Assembly: GCF_052857255.1 (NCBI RefSeq)
Contig: NC_135497.1
Span: 113,913,956-113,977,955, forward strand
Origin: Amblyomma americanum
Lineage: Eukaryota; Arthropoda; Arachnida; Ixodida; Ixodidae
DNA length: 64,000 nt
Direction: 5' to 3'
Part shown: positions 36,770 to 48,479 of the stretch, piece by piece
How the letters are laid out: each line of letters opens with the position of its first letter
Position numbering within the stretch: position 1 is the first letter of the stretch
Notes under the pieces: generated by a model
The model's database searches: none
What the model was told of the DNA's origin: nothing
What the model saw: the letters and a program-made list of their open reading frames with translations, nothing else
Translations under genes and position numbers: made by a program

Positions 36770-37449
36770 GTATTCTTAAATGTAGCTTATGCGTCACCCA
36801 AGTTCCTTTTAAAATTCTTATGACGCAGCCTTACGATATGCGAAAAAAACTGCGTTCACAAATAAGTTCCCGTTCAAAAAAATGCGCCTGTCGAGAATTT
36901 TTGCGTATGTCTTTTATAGTTGCGCACTTAACGCAGCACACACGCAGTACCTCCATTTTTGTCTTACTCGCTCAAACCGACGCAGGCCTGCCCTGGTCAG
37001 GCTTTGGAGCGGTAGACGTTGCTACAGTCGAGAATCTGTGCTTCACCAATTCATTTATTTTAGTTTAAAGTGCGCAAAAAAAGAAAAGAAAGGAAAAGAG
37101 AACTTCGGGTTGGAAGCAACGTTACTCCACTCCTTCACGTTGAACATTTTGATACCAGTACTTTCACGAAGCAGGCGCGAGTGAACAAAACCTAGCATTT
37201 TTTTGTTACATACTATAGTTGGTGGTATGGGTGCTAGGTTTGGAATGCAGGAGGTGTTAGGCTCGCACTAATGACACTGGTAAATGTTCCACCTGTTACT
37301 CCTAATGAAAATAAGAATAGGAGCGAGTATACCACCTGTTTGCTTGCAAAACATTTTAGTAATAGAGTCACCCTGATAAAGATGGTAACCCGCTGAAAGT
37401 AATACAGCGCCATCATATAAAGCCCGAACAGCTAGTACCAAGGACGTGG
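36770..37449. other. No gene recognised (unassigned sequence)
   Basis: AT-rich sequence with an A-rich run near 37075-37100. Frames up to about 185 codons (36511-37068) overlap the SINE and show no domain. Confidence 0.5.
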
Positions 37450-38150
37450 AAACAACGGGACGCCTCCGAAGTGTTTTCGCCACCGGCGCTCGCTTTCTGC
37501 TGTGCGTGGCGCCGGCTGCCTGTCGGCAGCGATTCGGGCGAGCGACAGTGGCGAGCTCGAGCATTCTCCAGACGAGCGGCTTGAGAAATGGCGGTGCCAC
37601 GTTCTCTATCCCATTCGTTTTTCTAAGAGGGAATCCAACTGTGGCAAGTCCTCGCATCTGCATCAGAACCCGCCTGCTTTTTCTGGTGACGACCGCGCGC
37701 ACGTGAAACACATATCCGCACTTCTTAGCGCGTCTTAAAAACCTTCCCGCACGGTCCTGCGAACCGAGAGGCGGCGGAGAACGGCACGGTAGGAGAGTTA
37801 CACAGTAGCTCGTGCACTGCACTTGGCGTGCCTAAAATACCGCGCTTTATTCCCATGCCGCTTCTGCGAAGCGGCTCCCTTCAGACGGAATGCCTGTCAG
37901 CTAAGTCGTCCAAGGCGGCCTGAGCGGCGAAAACTCTGGGAATGCCGGGAATCTGAAGCGGCAGCTCTCGAAATAGCTCGAACGCGGCGACTGTGCGAGG
38001 CCGCCGCCGCCGCCGGCGCTGCTCTGCGTGCAGTTGCCGACATCGCGCTCTCCGAAATGTGCGCCGATCGCCCTCCCTTCGGCAGCAGCAGCTAGGGGGC
38101 GCCCCGCCGGCAAGATAAGCGCCCCGTGGAGGTCTTGGCGGCCCCGGTAC
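37450..38150. other. GC-rich, CpG-dense block
   Basis: GC-rich sequence, densest at 37840-38150 with GCCGCC runs. The 184-codon minus-strand frame 37268-37822 is Arg/Ala/Val-rich with no recognisable domain. It may mark a nearby promoter, but no start or splice signal can be fixed. Confidence 0.45.
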
Positions 38151-38159
38151 CCCTACGCT

Positions 38160-39074
38160 GTCCGAGAAAGGTGTCTGTAATGGCGAGCCAGTTGCGGATA
38201 CTATCTACGGCGAAGCACATGTAGCACATCCCAACCCGTGGCACGTTGTTTTACGTCCTTTTCGTCCCTCCGGTTGCATTTGACGATCCTTTCCATATTT
38301 TTTTTTACCCTCTCTCTTAGGCGACACTCGCGATTGCTTCAGTCGAGTGGAACAGCGCATCCCCCTCCTTTCCTTCCTGGGTTAATCGAACATCATTCTC
38401 CTCTTCAAGGTGGCACCAGCTTTCGAGCTGTAATCTGTTCAATGTCTCGCAAAATGTCTAAATGATATACGTTTCTATCGGAATGCAACTTCTTCCACCG
38501 CGTAATTTCTTATTTACCTATTACTGCGAAATCTCGGCTCGAATTTTCCGGCATTCCGTGGAAAATATTCGCAGCATGGGAAATTTTCATGCGCTACAAT
38601 CAACAAGGTAAATGCCAGTGCAAATTAATTTCGTTCTTACTTGTGTCTTTTCATTACTTTCGGTACAGGGAAGCCCATAAAGTTTCGTTTCGGCCAATTT
38701 CATTGAGCATATCTGTTTTGGGACGCGTAAAGATCGCCGGGGCGCGTTGAAAAATAGCATCTCTCTGAAATTCAGATGAATGGAGAACGATAATCAGGCT
38801 TCTGTAATTTCTTTATCCGTGCATGCGGCTGGCACGGTTGGCGAAACAGCGAAGAAGCGCAGGAAATAAAACAACGGAGAATTTTCAGAACAAGTGACAT
38901 TGAGGCATTTCAAAAATGACGCTGGAAATAAATTTCTGCGTTCATATCCACGCGGGGCCATCTCTATAGAGGCTCTCTCCACTTTCAGCTGCACATTGAC
39001 CATTCAGCGCGCAAAAATAATTGCCCATGTTCGGCCACATGGCCGACGACTGGCTTATTTGCTCTTACGTAATA
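38160..39074. other. No gene recognised (unassigned sequence)
   Basis: Mixed to AT-rich sequence with short frames only. Confidence 0.5.
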
Positions 39075-40553
39075 CCCCTGTCACACGGGCAGTTTCAACG
39101 CCCGTCGAGTCAATAGCCATCGAACTGAGTGGGGTTCAGCCAGTGCCACGCGGCGGTTTTCAGTGACCACTGAACTCAACGAGGATTGGCTCAGTGAAGG
39201 CTGGTGAGTGGCCATTGAAATCTCAAGAGTCCTAGTGAGGAGGAGCCTGATACTCACTGTGTCGCAATGCAAAAACAAGGGATAAAATATTTCGAACAAA
39301 TTCAGAAAATCTTTATCTTAAATGCAAATTTTAGACTTCATTAATACTGCATAAGTTGCTCGCGAATTATTTTTTATCCGGGAGCCAAAATGACCGTTCT
39401 CGGGGACGATCAGATGAAGCCAAACGCTGTTTTACAGCGAGAGCCGCTAGTGGGACCCCACCCCGAGCGGTCGTGATGCCAGTTGTGTAGTGACATTTGC
39501 AGAAATCCGCAAGCTGAGGCAAGCCAAGAGATAGAAGTAGAACAGAAAGAAGGGGAAGAGAAAGAAGCTAAGCCAAACGAAGAACACAGAATCCAAGAGA
39601 GAGAGATGAGGAAGAGAAAAAAAATAGAAGAAAAGAAAGAAGGCAGAAAAAAATGAGGGAAATAGCGGCATTGTCCCTTCTTCGATCTCCAAGTTAACAG
39701 GATCCCTGTCACTGCGTCTTCCAGTCTATCAGCCTACATACCATTACTACTCCTTTCGCCGTAAAAACGGTTCCCGTATCCAGCAATTAATCGCCTGTGT
39801 CTTGGCCACTCCCCCGCAGTGGGTATGTGCAGCACTGTTTTTGGCCGATCAACCAACCAATCAACCAAATAGCGGCTCTCGCCGAATGTTTTCGTTGTCA
39901 GAGGCCATCCATTTTTTATCCACCGTGTTCCTGAATTTCGCATGCTTTCGCCTTTCATCGCGCTTTTCTGAGATCAAGAAGTGCCCCACAAATGCCACAC
40001 GCGGCAACGACAGCAGCCGTGAACGGGACCGGCAGGGTCACTGATCTATACGTGACAGCGAAAAATGAATGCTTCTTAAACAGGGTGCGTATCGTTGTCC
40101 ATCGCCGCCCCACCGTCGCTCTCCGTGGACTGTGCCAAACTGTTAACTACTTCCGAAAAACGTTCAATGAACGATAGCATTTACTTGAAAATGCGACTCG
40201 TGATGCACCTACTGCATCAGCCCAAGTGTTTTTACTGAGTAGATTTATGGACGGATTTTATCAGCCTCTCCTTGCAATCGGGGTGAAGTCTAGAGCGGCT
40301 TTGCGTAGCAGATTTAAGCGTCGAATTATAGTTAATGCCGGCATCCGCGTGGCATAGTAGGCAAGATAAACCCTCATCCAAATATTTTCCTATCCCAAGC
40401 AACTGAAGGTTGATGCGTCTAGCGCCATCTGTCGGGTCGCACGATCATTTCTCATTGACTATTGAAACTCGCCGTGGAGCAGCGCCGCGTGTCCCTCGAA
40501 ACTTTCGAACGCCATTGATTCAAAGGGCGTTGAGATGGCCCGTGTGACTGACG
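39075..40553. mobile_element. Inverted-repeat element candidate (about 1.5 kb), class unassigned
   Basis: The left end reads CCCCTGTCACACGGGCAGTT and the reverse complement of the right end reads CGTCAGTCACACGGGCCATC. Similarity continues inward (TCAACGCCC, GAGTCAAT/GAATCAAT, TCGAA) for about 50 bp at roughly three matches in four. No transposase frame lies between, and no clean target duplication could be seen, so superfamily is open (hAT- or P-like ends are possible). The interior carries a purine-rich tract and a possible nested retroelement end. Confidence 0.55.
39437..39882. repeat. 13-bp inverted pair enclosing a purine tract and a (CCAA)n stretch
   Basis: GCGAGAGCCGCTA at 39437-39449 is the exact reverse complement of TAGCGGCTCTCGC at 39870-39882. 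Between them, about 39529-39665 is almost all A and G on the plus strand, and AACCAACCAATCAACCAA at 39851-39868 looks like a LINE-type microsatellite tail after a TTTTTGGCCGA segment. The part from about 39700 may therefore be a LINE 3' end on the plus strand. This reading is tentative. Confidence 0.5.
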
Positions 40554-40831
40554 TATACGCATGCATGCCTTGGGCTAATGGGGTGAGAATGGAGGCATCT
40601 TATATGCACACCAGCTGAATAATAAGTGTCGATGAAGCAGGGCCTGAACAGTTCCGTTCTCTTTTAGCCTTAGCGTGCCCAGTTTTGATTGAATGAGTGG
40701 CACTGGTTCTTCTCGAACACCCGTGGACTAAACGAAGTGCTCTGAGTTACCCCCAAAAAAGACACGACAACATTAAGGAAGATGAACATGGGCGCTTCCT
40801 GTACTGCCGTTTACGCTAAATTAGATGAATG

Positions 40832-41077
40832 TTGGGTTGGGTTGGGTTATGGGGGTTTAACGTCCCAAACTTAAGCGACTGAGGCTATGAGGGACGCCGT
40901 AGTGAAGGGCTCCGGAAATTTCGACCACCTGGGGTTCTTCAACGTACACTGGCATCGCACAGTACACGGGCCTCTAGAATTTCGCCTCCATCGAAATTCG
41001 ACCGCCGCGGCCGGGATGAACCCGCGTCTTTCGGGCCAGCAGCCGAGCGCCATAACCACTCAGCCACTGCGGCGGCC
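40832..41077 (-). mobile_element. Ruka-type tRNA-derived SINE, copy 2
   Basis: On the minus strand it begins GGCCGCCGCAGTGGCTGAGT (box A region), then a box-B-like GGGTTCATCCCGG, GGCGAAATTCTAGAGGCCC, and ends GACGTTAAACCCCCATAACC with a (CCCAA)n tail. Flanks AAATTAGATGAATG (40818-40831) and AAATGAGATGAATG (41078-41091) form a 14-bp duplication with one mismatch. A small AACTTA insertion lies near the 3' end. Among the six related copies it is one of the better preserved. Confidence 0.93.
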
Positions 41078-41258
41078 AAATGAGATGAATGTGATGTCAG
41101 ACTACCAACTAGCCCAAAGGTGAACTATTTCGTGCTTCATAGGATCTAGAGAGTGTTTCCAATAGGTCTCCCCTTACGTCGGAGCCACCAGTTTCACCGC
41201 AGAGTGCAGATCTACTTTCACAGGAGGCCCTGTCTAGCTCATCGCCTATTTTTAAACA

Positions 41259-41277
41259 CCCCCCCCCCCCCCCCCCC
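41259..41277. repeat. Homopolymer run, 19 C
   Basis: An uninterrupted C run, the only long run with G on the minus strand. The flanks are AT-rich on the left and mixed on the right. Confidence 0.9.
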
Positions 41278-41705
41278 TGGCGCTCCGATTCCCATTGTTT
41301 TTCCGCCTACACACACCGCTTCCGTTACGACGTTATGTTCTACATTAAAAATTCGCGGTTCCTTGCCATATTCCGCAAAGGAACTGCGCCGACACCTGAG
41401 GTGCTGCACACGCTGCTGCACACACACACACCTAAGTTGTCACAATGCCAGAACCCATCTTTCAGCAATATTCAAAATTTATTATCGCGCAACACACGTA
41501 ATAGGCTCATGATAACTGAGGTGTTCCGATATATTTAGACAATCACCACTGCAAATGTTCATCCCTAACTCCAACACAGATTTATCGTGGTTGGTTTCGC
41601 GTTAGCGCAACGCATGTGCAGTCATAACTCTCTGCCGCTGTCACACCGTCTTCTGCGGCGTTCGGCTGCTGTGCATCAGGACGCGGGATAAAATCCAGGC
41701 CTTCT

Positions 41706-41990
41706 ACCCTTACAAAAATTTATTTAGACAGTCTATAGACTGTCCATATACTTCTGTCTATAAAGTCTATAGACTCTCTATAGACAAACCCTAAAGAATA
41801 GTCTATAGGCAATACAAATCCTATAGACAGTCTATAGACAATATATAGATTTATGACCATACACTTTTAGTAGACATTTATCTATAGACAATCTATAGAC
41901 TATGAAAACACAAAATGATACATCTATAGGAAGGCAATAGAGTCAATCCGAAGTCTATAGACTGTCTATAGACCATTTTTATAAGTGTAC
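41706..41990. mobile_element. Palindrome-rich foldback element built on GTCTATAGAC
   Basis: The 10-base palindrome GTCTATAGAC occurs exactly at 41731, 41765, 41830, 41953 and 41964, with further one-mismatch copies (for example 41801 and 41891). The ends mirror each other: CCTTACAAAAATTTATTTAG on the left against ACTTATAAAAATGGTCTATA from the right on the opposite strand. This makes a foldback unit of about 285 bp with no coding potential. I recognise it as repetitive in style but cannot name the family. The last 20 bp run into a SINE. Confidence 0.7.
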
Positions 41991-42235
41991 ACACCTTCTC
42001 GCTACCGCCGCGGCAACACCTACAGCGTTCAAGGATACAGAATGAAATCCCGGCCGCGGCGGCTGCGTTTCGAGTGGGCGAGGGGCAAGGAGTGCCAGTG
42101 TGCAGTGCAATCTCAGTGCACGTTAAAGAACCGCACGTTGTCAAAATTAATCCGGAGCAGTCCACTACGGTGCCTCTTTCCCTCTTCCTTCTTTCACTCC
42201 CTCCTTCGTTCCATCCCTCGCGGCGCAGTTGGTGT
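41991..42235 (+). mobile_element. Ruka-related SINE with alternative 3' module, decayed copy
   Basis: The head is damaged (CTACCGCCGCGGC..), but GAAATCCCGGCCGCGGCGGC, GTGCACGTTAAAGAACCGCA and CGGAGCAGTCCACTACGGTG follow in SINE order. Instead of the GTCCCTCA...GACGTTAAACC ending, it continues TGCCTCTTTCCCTC, TTCTTTCACTCCCTCC, the same 3' module seen at 60193-60511. No target duplication was recognised. Many substitutions suggest an older copy. Confidence 0.75.
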
Positions 42236-42239
42236 GTTC

Positions 42240-42978
42240 ACCAATAGTGAGACAGTTGCTAAGGCTTTTCTTCTTGCTCACCACCAATTTTATTCAATCT
42301 TCCCTCTTAAAGCCTATCTGCTTCCCAACTCCTGGATGTGCACAAGCTACCACACACCACTTGACCGCTGGGTTTCCGCGCCATTAAAGGCTGTCGCCGT
42401 AAATGTCACTTGTAGCATCACCTATGCACCGACTGTGCCCGCATGCTTGGTGTGGCTTCTCAAGATCAGCATTCAGTGCCGATGAACAGTTGCAAGCTCC
42501 CCATGGTTGTTACTGGCATTGCACACACAACGCTACATTCTCTGGAGGGTCCTCGCCCCTGCTTTGTGATGCCAAGGGTGGTGCAACAAGGTTCGATACC
42601 GCCGGCCTAATTTGATACATAACACCATCAAATTTGGTACCACCAACAAGCACAACTGAAGGACGAATACTGTGGAGGTCAGTCACGCGGTCACGTGCCA
42701 TGGAATTGAGTAAGAGCTTTTCTTGAGTAGAATAGACGGACCTGTAGAAAAAAGTAATGTGCAGCGTACTCAGGAACAACGTTTGGGCGAAGCCGGTATT
42801 ATCATTGAAGAAACACTTGAAGACGCAGGTGCAGAATTCGTCCAACACGGTAAGAAAGTTAAGTTGAGCCAGCAGTGGCAAATAGCGAAAGCAAAGTCAT
42901 GCTCATTATTGTCATTTCTCGAAGGTGCGTCAGTGGTCATAGCCGCAATCTACACGAAACATGTGCGGTATAGACACA
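42240..42978. other. No gene recognised (unassigned sequence)
   Basis: A 123-codon minus-strand frame (42510-42881) contains SIRPSVVLVGGTKFDGV and looks more protein-like than most frames here, but I cannot match it to a family and it has no clear start. It may be an exon or repeat-derived. Confidence 0.4.
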
Positions 42979-42980
42979 TA

Positions 42981-43572
42981 CAGGGTGTTTCACCTAAGAC
43001 TTCGCGTAATTTTTAAAAATAGGCTTTTTGAGTTAGAAGAGCCCTTTTTTTCGGCACAGATTTTAAGTGCATCAGAATACAAGTAAGATGTTCTAACTAG
43101 CAGGCTGGTTCACTAATATTGAATAGTTAACGTTTTAGCTGTATCAGATTTTAGAATTTCGAAAATGCGGTTACCCTCGGCGCTATGGCCTAACAAATTT
43201 CGACTATTTTGACGAGTTACGTGCTCTGGAGAGGTTGCTTTGCCTGCAAGCTTTTCGAAAGCGCATGTATTTTGGCGCGATTTAGGCAAAATTTGTTGGG
43301 CCGCAGCGCCGAGGCTAACCGTGCTTTCGAAATTCTTAAAAAAAATTATATGGATATTTCGGTGGGCTACACGCCTCTCATTAATTAAGGAGCCTAACAG
43401 TAGTAGTTAAAAAGTTAACTATTCAACGTTAGCTAACCAGCCTGCTAGTTAGCACGCCTTAGCTGTATTTTGATATAATCTAGCGCTGACAATGCTTTTC
43501 CGAAAAAAGCGCTCTTCTAACTCAAAAAGCCTATTTTTAAAAGTTGTGTAAAGTCTTAGGTGAAACACCCTG
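42981..43572. mobile_element. Foldback inverted-repeat element, copy D (best-preserved ends)
   Basis: It starts CAGGGTGTTTCACCTAAGAC and ends with the reverse complement, and TA lies directly outside both ends (42979-42980 and 43573-43574). The two halves mirror each other, with AAAAATAGGCTTTTTGAGTT near the left and AACTCAAAAAGCCTATTTTT near the right, and the ATTTCGAAAATGCGGTTACC segment near the middle. At 592 bp with no frame it is a non-autonomous element. Copy D best defines the consensus ends of the family. Confidence 0.9.
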
Positions 43573-43579
43573 TATATAC

Positions 43580-46500
43580 AGAGGGCATGCAAAACGCAAG
43601 CAGAAACAAACTTTACCCGTTCAGAGAAGATACGAAACTGCCTCGTCAGGGGGAAGTTCAGGAAAATTGGCTTACCTTTACAAAAATCAAGCTATAAGGT
43701 TCAGAGAACTGTAACGAATGCGAGATGCACAGATGGTGCAGTTTCAACTTAACGTCGGTGTCACGATGCTTGAAGAAGCCGGTGTGCCGCTACAGTTCCT
43801 TATTTTCAGCAAAGTAGATTTCTTTCAATAGGCGGTTTTATGCGGCAGGAGCCTCACGTACAGAATACCAGCATGTAAGTTTGCATGCTCTTGGAATAAA
43901 CTTGTTAGAATAAACTTTTTGCGTGGTTCTCTAACATGAGCCATCTGTCAGCGTTTGAATTTGTTCTAGCGAGCTTGGCTTTTATGCAGAGCATCATTGC
44001 GGGCCAGCATGACCCACCCCTTCCCCCTTGTGGTTTTTGGTATGGTGTGGCATGTGGCGCATAACGTTTCAATGTCGCACATGGGGGTTTTTGAAGCACG
44101 ATTTTTGAGAACGAAAAATATCGTTCAGCACTGATGAGTGTGCCCGCAAAATATGTTTATGCGTCAATTGGTTGCAACCTTTTCACACGCCATCACTTAG
44201 CGCCTCTCAGGTTTTAAGGAAAAAAAAATCAATTCAATAAACGACTGCTCAAAACCAGTGTTCTAGAGCGCGTGTATTGTGAGATTTTGCGAAGCTCAGA
44301 TAGCCAGCGTAGTATTATAGCACGCGGCTTGGTTCATTTGGAGCAAAATGAGTCATGGGAAATTTAATCGTAATAGCAGGGGGAACATCAGAATTTGATC
44401 TCATTATCTCATTATTGGTAATAAGGAATCGCCATTTTAAAACGAATATGATACTACGCAGACGTTCCCACGACCCCGTGTAACTTGTACAGGGAGTTCT
44501 GATGAAACAGTTAAAAGCACGTTTAGCCCGCTGGCATAAAACCTGAGCCATGATAAGTTTGATTGCGCCAGTGCTGAATTGCAGTATCAAAACGATCTTG
44601 GCTGCGTGTCAGGGACCCGTCTCAAACACAAATTCTTGAGCGTTTGTCGAAATACGATTAAGTGAAGATGCTCCGCAGTTTACGCGCAATTTTCAAGCGG
44701 GTTATTCTTATGAACAACTAGCGTTATTGATATGATTAATCAGGCATCCATGAACATGACATATGGGGCCTGCAGGAAACAATAGTGCCTCGAAAGAAGG
44801 GGGTGTTGGGGCGTTCAGCGCATGATGACATAGTTTATAACGATGCTTTCCTTATCATTAATTTGTCTCTATGGTATTGGTACCTGCCACATATGACGTG
44901 AAGTATGATTGGCAGCCAGCAGTGTATGTTGTCGCCGTCGGTAAATCAGCAATGCAGTTCTTCAAGGACAGCAAAATTAAAATTAGAAATCGGGAAAGGA
45001 GTCTTCAAAAAATATGGCTGCCGTTACCTATTTTCATTAACTAATAATGAATAATATTGAGCCTCAGCGAAGAATGTGTATTTCGAGGTATTTTTCTCAA
45101 TGCGACGGTTCGTACTTGCAAGGATACGCTCTATGTCTCGTGCCGCCGCCAACCACTGAACCACAAAGTGCGTAGAACTGACAGGCGTGCTGAACGAAAC
45201 AGAGAAATTTATGATAAGTTTTTTTATTATTATTTTACTGAAGGCAGCTACATCCGCCAGTATTTCGAGGACAATGGGAAAGTAGTAGATGCTCGAATCC
45301 ACCGCCTATAGCATGTCGGGACGGCGCATGAAAACCTAATGAAGCTGAGGTAAGACTGGGCACTGAACTAGAACAGACACGCCTGAGCGCATTGAGCCTG
45401 CAGGTGTTGCGGCAACGAAACCAGTTATTCGCTGCACGAGAAAAGAGACTGCCGCGAAACGAATCGGCGCGGAAACCCTATGACGCACGTGACGAGAATC
45501 AGAACCCACGGCTATCGCAACCTTACACCGACGCAACTAGATGTCTGCGCCTGTGTTGTAGTACGAGTCGACGCTTCACAGCAAGACGTGCCCGCTAACT
45601 GCTTTTAATAAGTGTGTCACTATGCTGCTTTTATTCACAGACAAGATCGCGTTATTACGTGCCATGAATTTAGCTTCGAAAAACACCCAGTTGAAGAACG
45701 CATTAGACACAATCGTAAGCGGCGTGTAACTCTTGTCACCCTTTCTGCCTAGACGTGTAAGGCATTGAAGCTTTGCAGAGCTAAGCGCCTACGGAATGTC
45801 ACAGTACTTGGAGGAGCGACACGTGCAAGAGATTCCCCTTACATTGGGCTCAAATAAAGCTTAATTTTTGCGCTGTTGCGTAGCGTTAAACACTGCACGC
45901 CCTTTATTCTGGAAGCAGAGCTCTCTGTTTCGGTCCAGATGATCCTTGGAGGATACTGGATCTCTGTTCTTGCCAGCAGCTATGAAAATTGAAATGCATG
46001 TGTGGCTACCATCCTCCTTAACTGCAACAGATCCCTCCAATACAGTGTGATCAACACAGTACGATCAAGGATTACTCCACACTTATGTCTGACGAGCAGA
46101 CTGCTTGTTTCATAGTTTTTCTCTTGGCGTACAATATCCAAAAGTAATTTACAACTTTTGTGCGCAAATAAACACACTATTCGTTCTTTTATTCGAGCTG
46201 GTTATTCCATTTCGTACGGGGGGCACTTGACCGCCGTTTTCTTGTCCTGGACGCGTAGCACTTGACAACTAGCCACTATTTAATGGAAGACAAGCGAGCA
46301 TCGGCCTTCATGTGCCGTGTGATGGCTTTCCCTCAATCGCGCCACCTGCAAATAACCAACTTCGGTTCAAGTGGTAACAGCTAGAGGTGCAAGCGCAGTT
46401 GACTTCTCGGTGATTTCATGATCCGTAGGTGTGCGAAGAAATGCTGACACAATCAAATTACGCTGAATAGTAACGGAGGCTTATATTTTGGCCCCTCCTT

Positions 46501-46939
46501 AATTTCTCTTCCAACGAATCAAAGGAATGATGTGGCCAATGCACGCGTTAACAAAAGCCGACCGCACATTTCGGGAGGAATTCAGAAAATCGTGGTCCTG
46601 GAAGCCACTGTGGTCAAACTTCCTTGCTAAAAGTACACCGCTGCTAAACAACTCTAAGCAAATGCTGTTCAAGTGAGAGAGTTTAAACGGAGGGAATAAA
46701 ACTTCTCCGACTACGCGACAGCGGCAGAGCCAGTTTAACAACGAAGTTTTGCTTGATTTAACGAAAGGCACATCCTTGGTTCTGTCTCTGAGGCGCTCAT
46801 TGAGTCCCTGGCCAACATAAGGAAGGTGCCTTGGGAGATTCGAGTCCTTCTTGTAAGACATACTAAGGGAAATTTAGCGCACGCTTAGGATTTCAGTGTG
46901 CTCTCACAGTATAACACGATAGCCAATAGAAAGTTACAT
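43580..46939. other. No gene recognised (unassigned sequence)
   Basis: About 3.3 kb of mixed sequence with frames up to 120 codons. The 46499-46861 minus-strand frame includes YVGQGLNERLRDR, faintly like a GIY-YIG segment, but the rest does not fit Penelope. No SINE boxes or element ends were recognised. Confidence 0.45.
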
Positions 46940-47515
46940 AATCAGCCCGACTACGTCCACTGCAGGACAAAGGCATCGCCGATATCTCTCCAATTAACCC
47001 TGTCGTGTGCCAGCTGCGGCCACCCTATCCCCGCAAACTTCCTAGTCTCCCCCGCCCACCTGACCTTCTGCCGCCCCCTGCTACGCTTGCCTTCTCTTGA
47101 AATCCACTCCGTTACCCTCAATGGCCAGCGGTTATCTCGCCTCCACATTACATGCCCTGCCCAAGCCCATTTCTTCCTCATGATTTCGACTAGGATGTCA
47201 TTAACACGCGTTTGTTCCCTCACCCACTCTGCCCGCTTCCGGTCCCTTAAAGTTACACCTATCATTTTTATTTATGTGGCTCGCTGCGCAGTCCTTAAGT
47301 TGAGGCCTTTTCGTTAGCCTCCACGTTTCTGCCCTGTAGGTGAGTACCTGTAAGATACAGCTGTTGTACACTTTTCTCTTGAGGGATATTGATAACCTGC
47401 TATTCATGACCTGAGAGAACCTGCCAAATGCGCTCCACCCCATTCATTCTAATTCTTCCAGTTATTTCACTTTCGTGATCTGGATCTCAGGTCACTACCT
47501 GCCCTAAGTAAACGT
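46940..47515 (-). mobile_element. RTE-clade LINE, short 5'-truncated copy
   Basis: On the minus strand it begins near 47515, contains MGWSAFGRFSQVMNSRLSIS and LTYRAETWRLTKR (frame 47201-47443), then shifts frame near 47265-47300 to RAEWVREQTRVNDILVEIMR...RKFAGIGWPQLAHDRVNWRD (46951-47265). It ends at the CAGTGGACGTAGTCGGGCTG segment shared with the other RTE copies. This is only the region after the polymerase. One frameshift near the join is the main break, so this copy is relatively well kept. No clear tail or duplication remains. Confidence 0.88.
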
Positions 47516-47746
47516 CAACAGCAAAGTTAACAACAATCTTAATAAGTGGTAGCGAGGTAGGCAGAACGGAGGGTAGAGTGATATATACCAGCTGAAGCTG
47601 TATACTGTGATAGAGATGTCAGGTAGCGCTCCTTCGGAGCTCCCCTAGGAGGACTTGGAGCAGATTGTATACCTGTGCATTCAGCTATTCGCGGAGTTTT
47701 TAGGTTGGTTTGCTTCAGCTATCCAGAGCCGGCTGTCTAGAGTATA

Positions 47747-47957
<211 letters not shown>

Positions 47958-48014
47958 GCCGTTTCTTATATAGCAATCAACGCTGCCAAAGCTAGCGTGC
48001 CTGTCCGCGCAGAC

Positions 48015-48450
48015 TAAGTCCACTCCCAAAAAGTAGTTCGTCATACAACCAAAGTGAGCACAGGCATATTTCTTTGCAACAAATCTCAAGTACCGTGACT
48101 GGCAACACTCCTGCACTTCGTTTTACCTCTTGCCACATTTTCGACCTGCGACTCACCGAGACTTCGAGAAGTAAGAATGACGTGCGGCAGTATGATACGC
48201 GGCTGGTATACGGCGAATCGCCCTGACTCCACGCAGCCGCTAAGAAGTAGTTCACACTCGGCCAAAACTGTAGCCAGAGGGCCCTAACACTGAGCGCCTC
48301 ACGGTGTCGACCGTGATTCCCAATGCCAGCACTTTGTTTTATACCACTCTTTGTTTTCATTGAAACACTCGCCGAGGCTTCGAGAACGAATGACACGTGG
48401 CGGAGTAAATATACATGGTTTTGCGGGCGCACTATTTCCTCAGACTCCGC
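48015..48450. repeat. Diverged tandem dimer, unit about 215 bp
   Basis: Landmarks recur in the same order 214-218 bp apart: AAGTAGTTC (48031 and 48245), a GCACTTCGTTTTA/GCACTTTGTTTTA pair, ACTCACCGAGACTTCGAGAA (48151) against ACTCGCCGAGGCTTCGAGAA (48367), and GACTCC (48225 and 48443). Identity is perhaps two thirds, so the duplication is old. It follows the (TA)n tract directly. The 146-codon minus-strand frame across it has no domain. Confidence 0.65.
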
Positions 48451-48479
48451 AGCGTTGACCGCTATGTATGAAGCGGAGT

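Noticed and set aside
46499..46861. Second Penelope endonuclease fragment (YVGQGLNERLRDR)
   Set aside because: Only about 13 residues look right; the downstream Cys, Glu and tail motifs of Penelope are missing.
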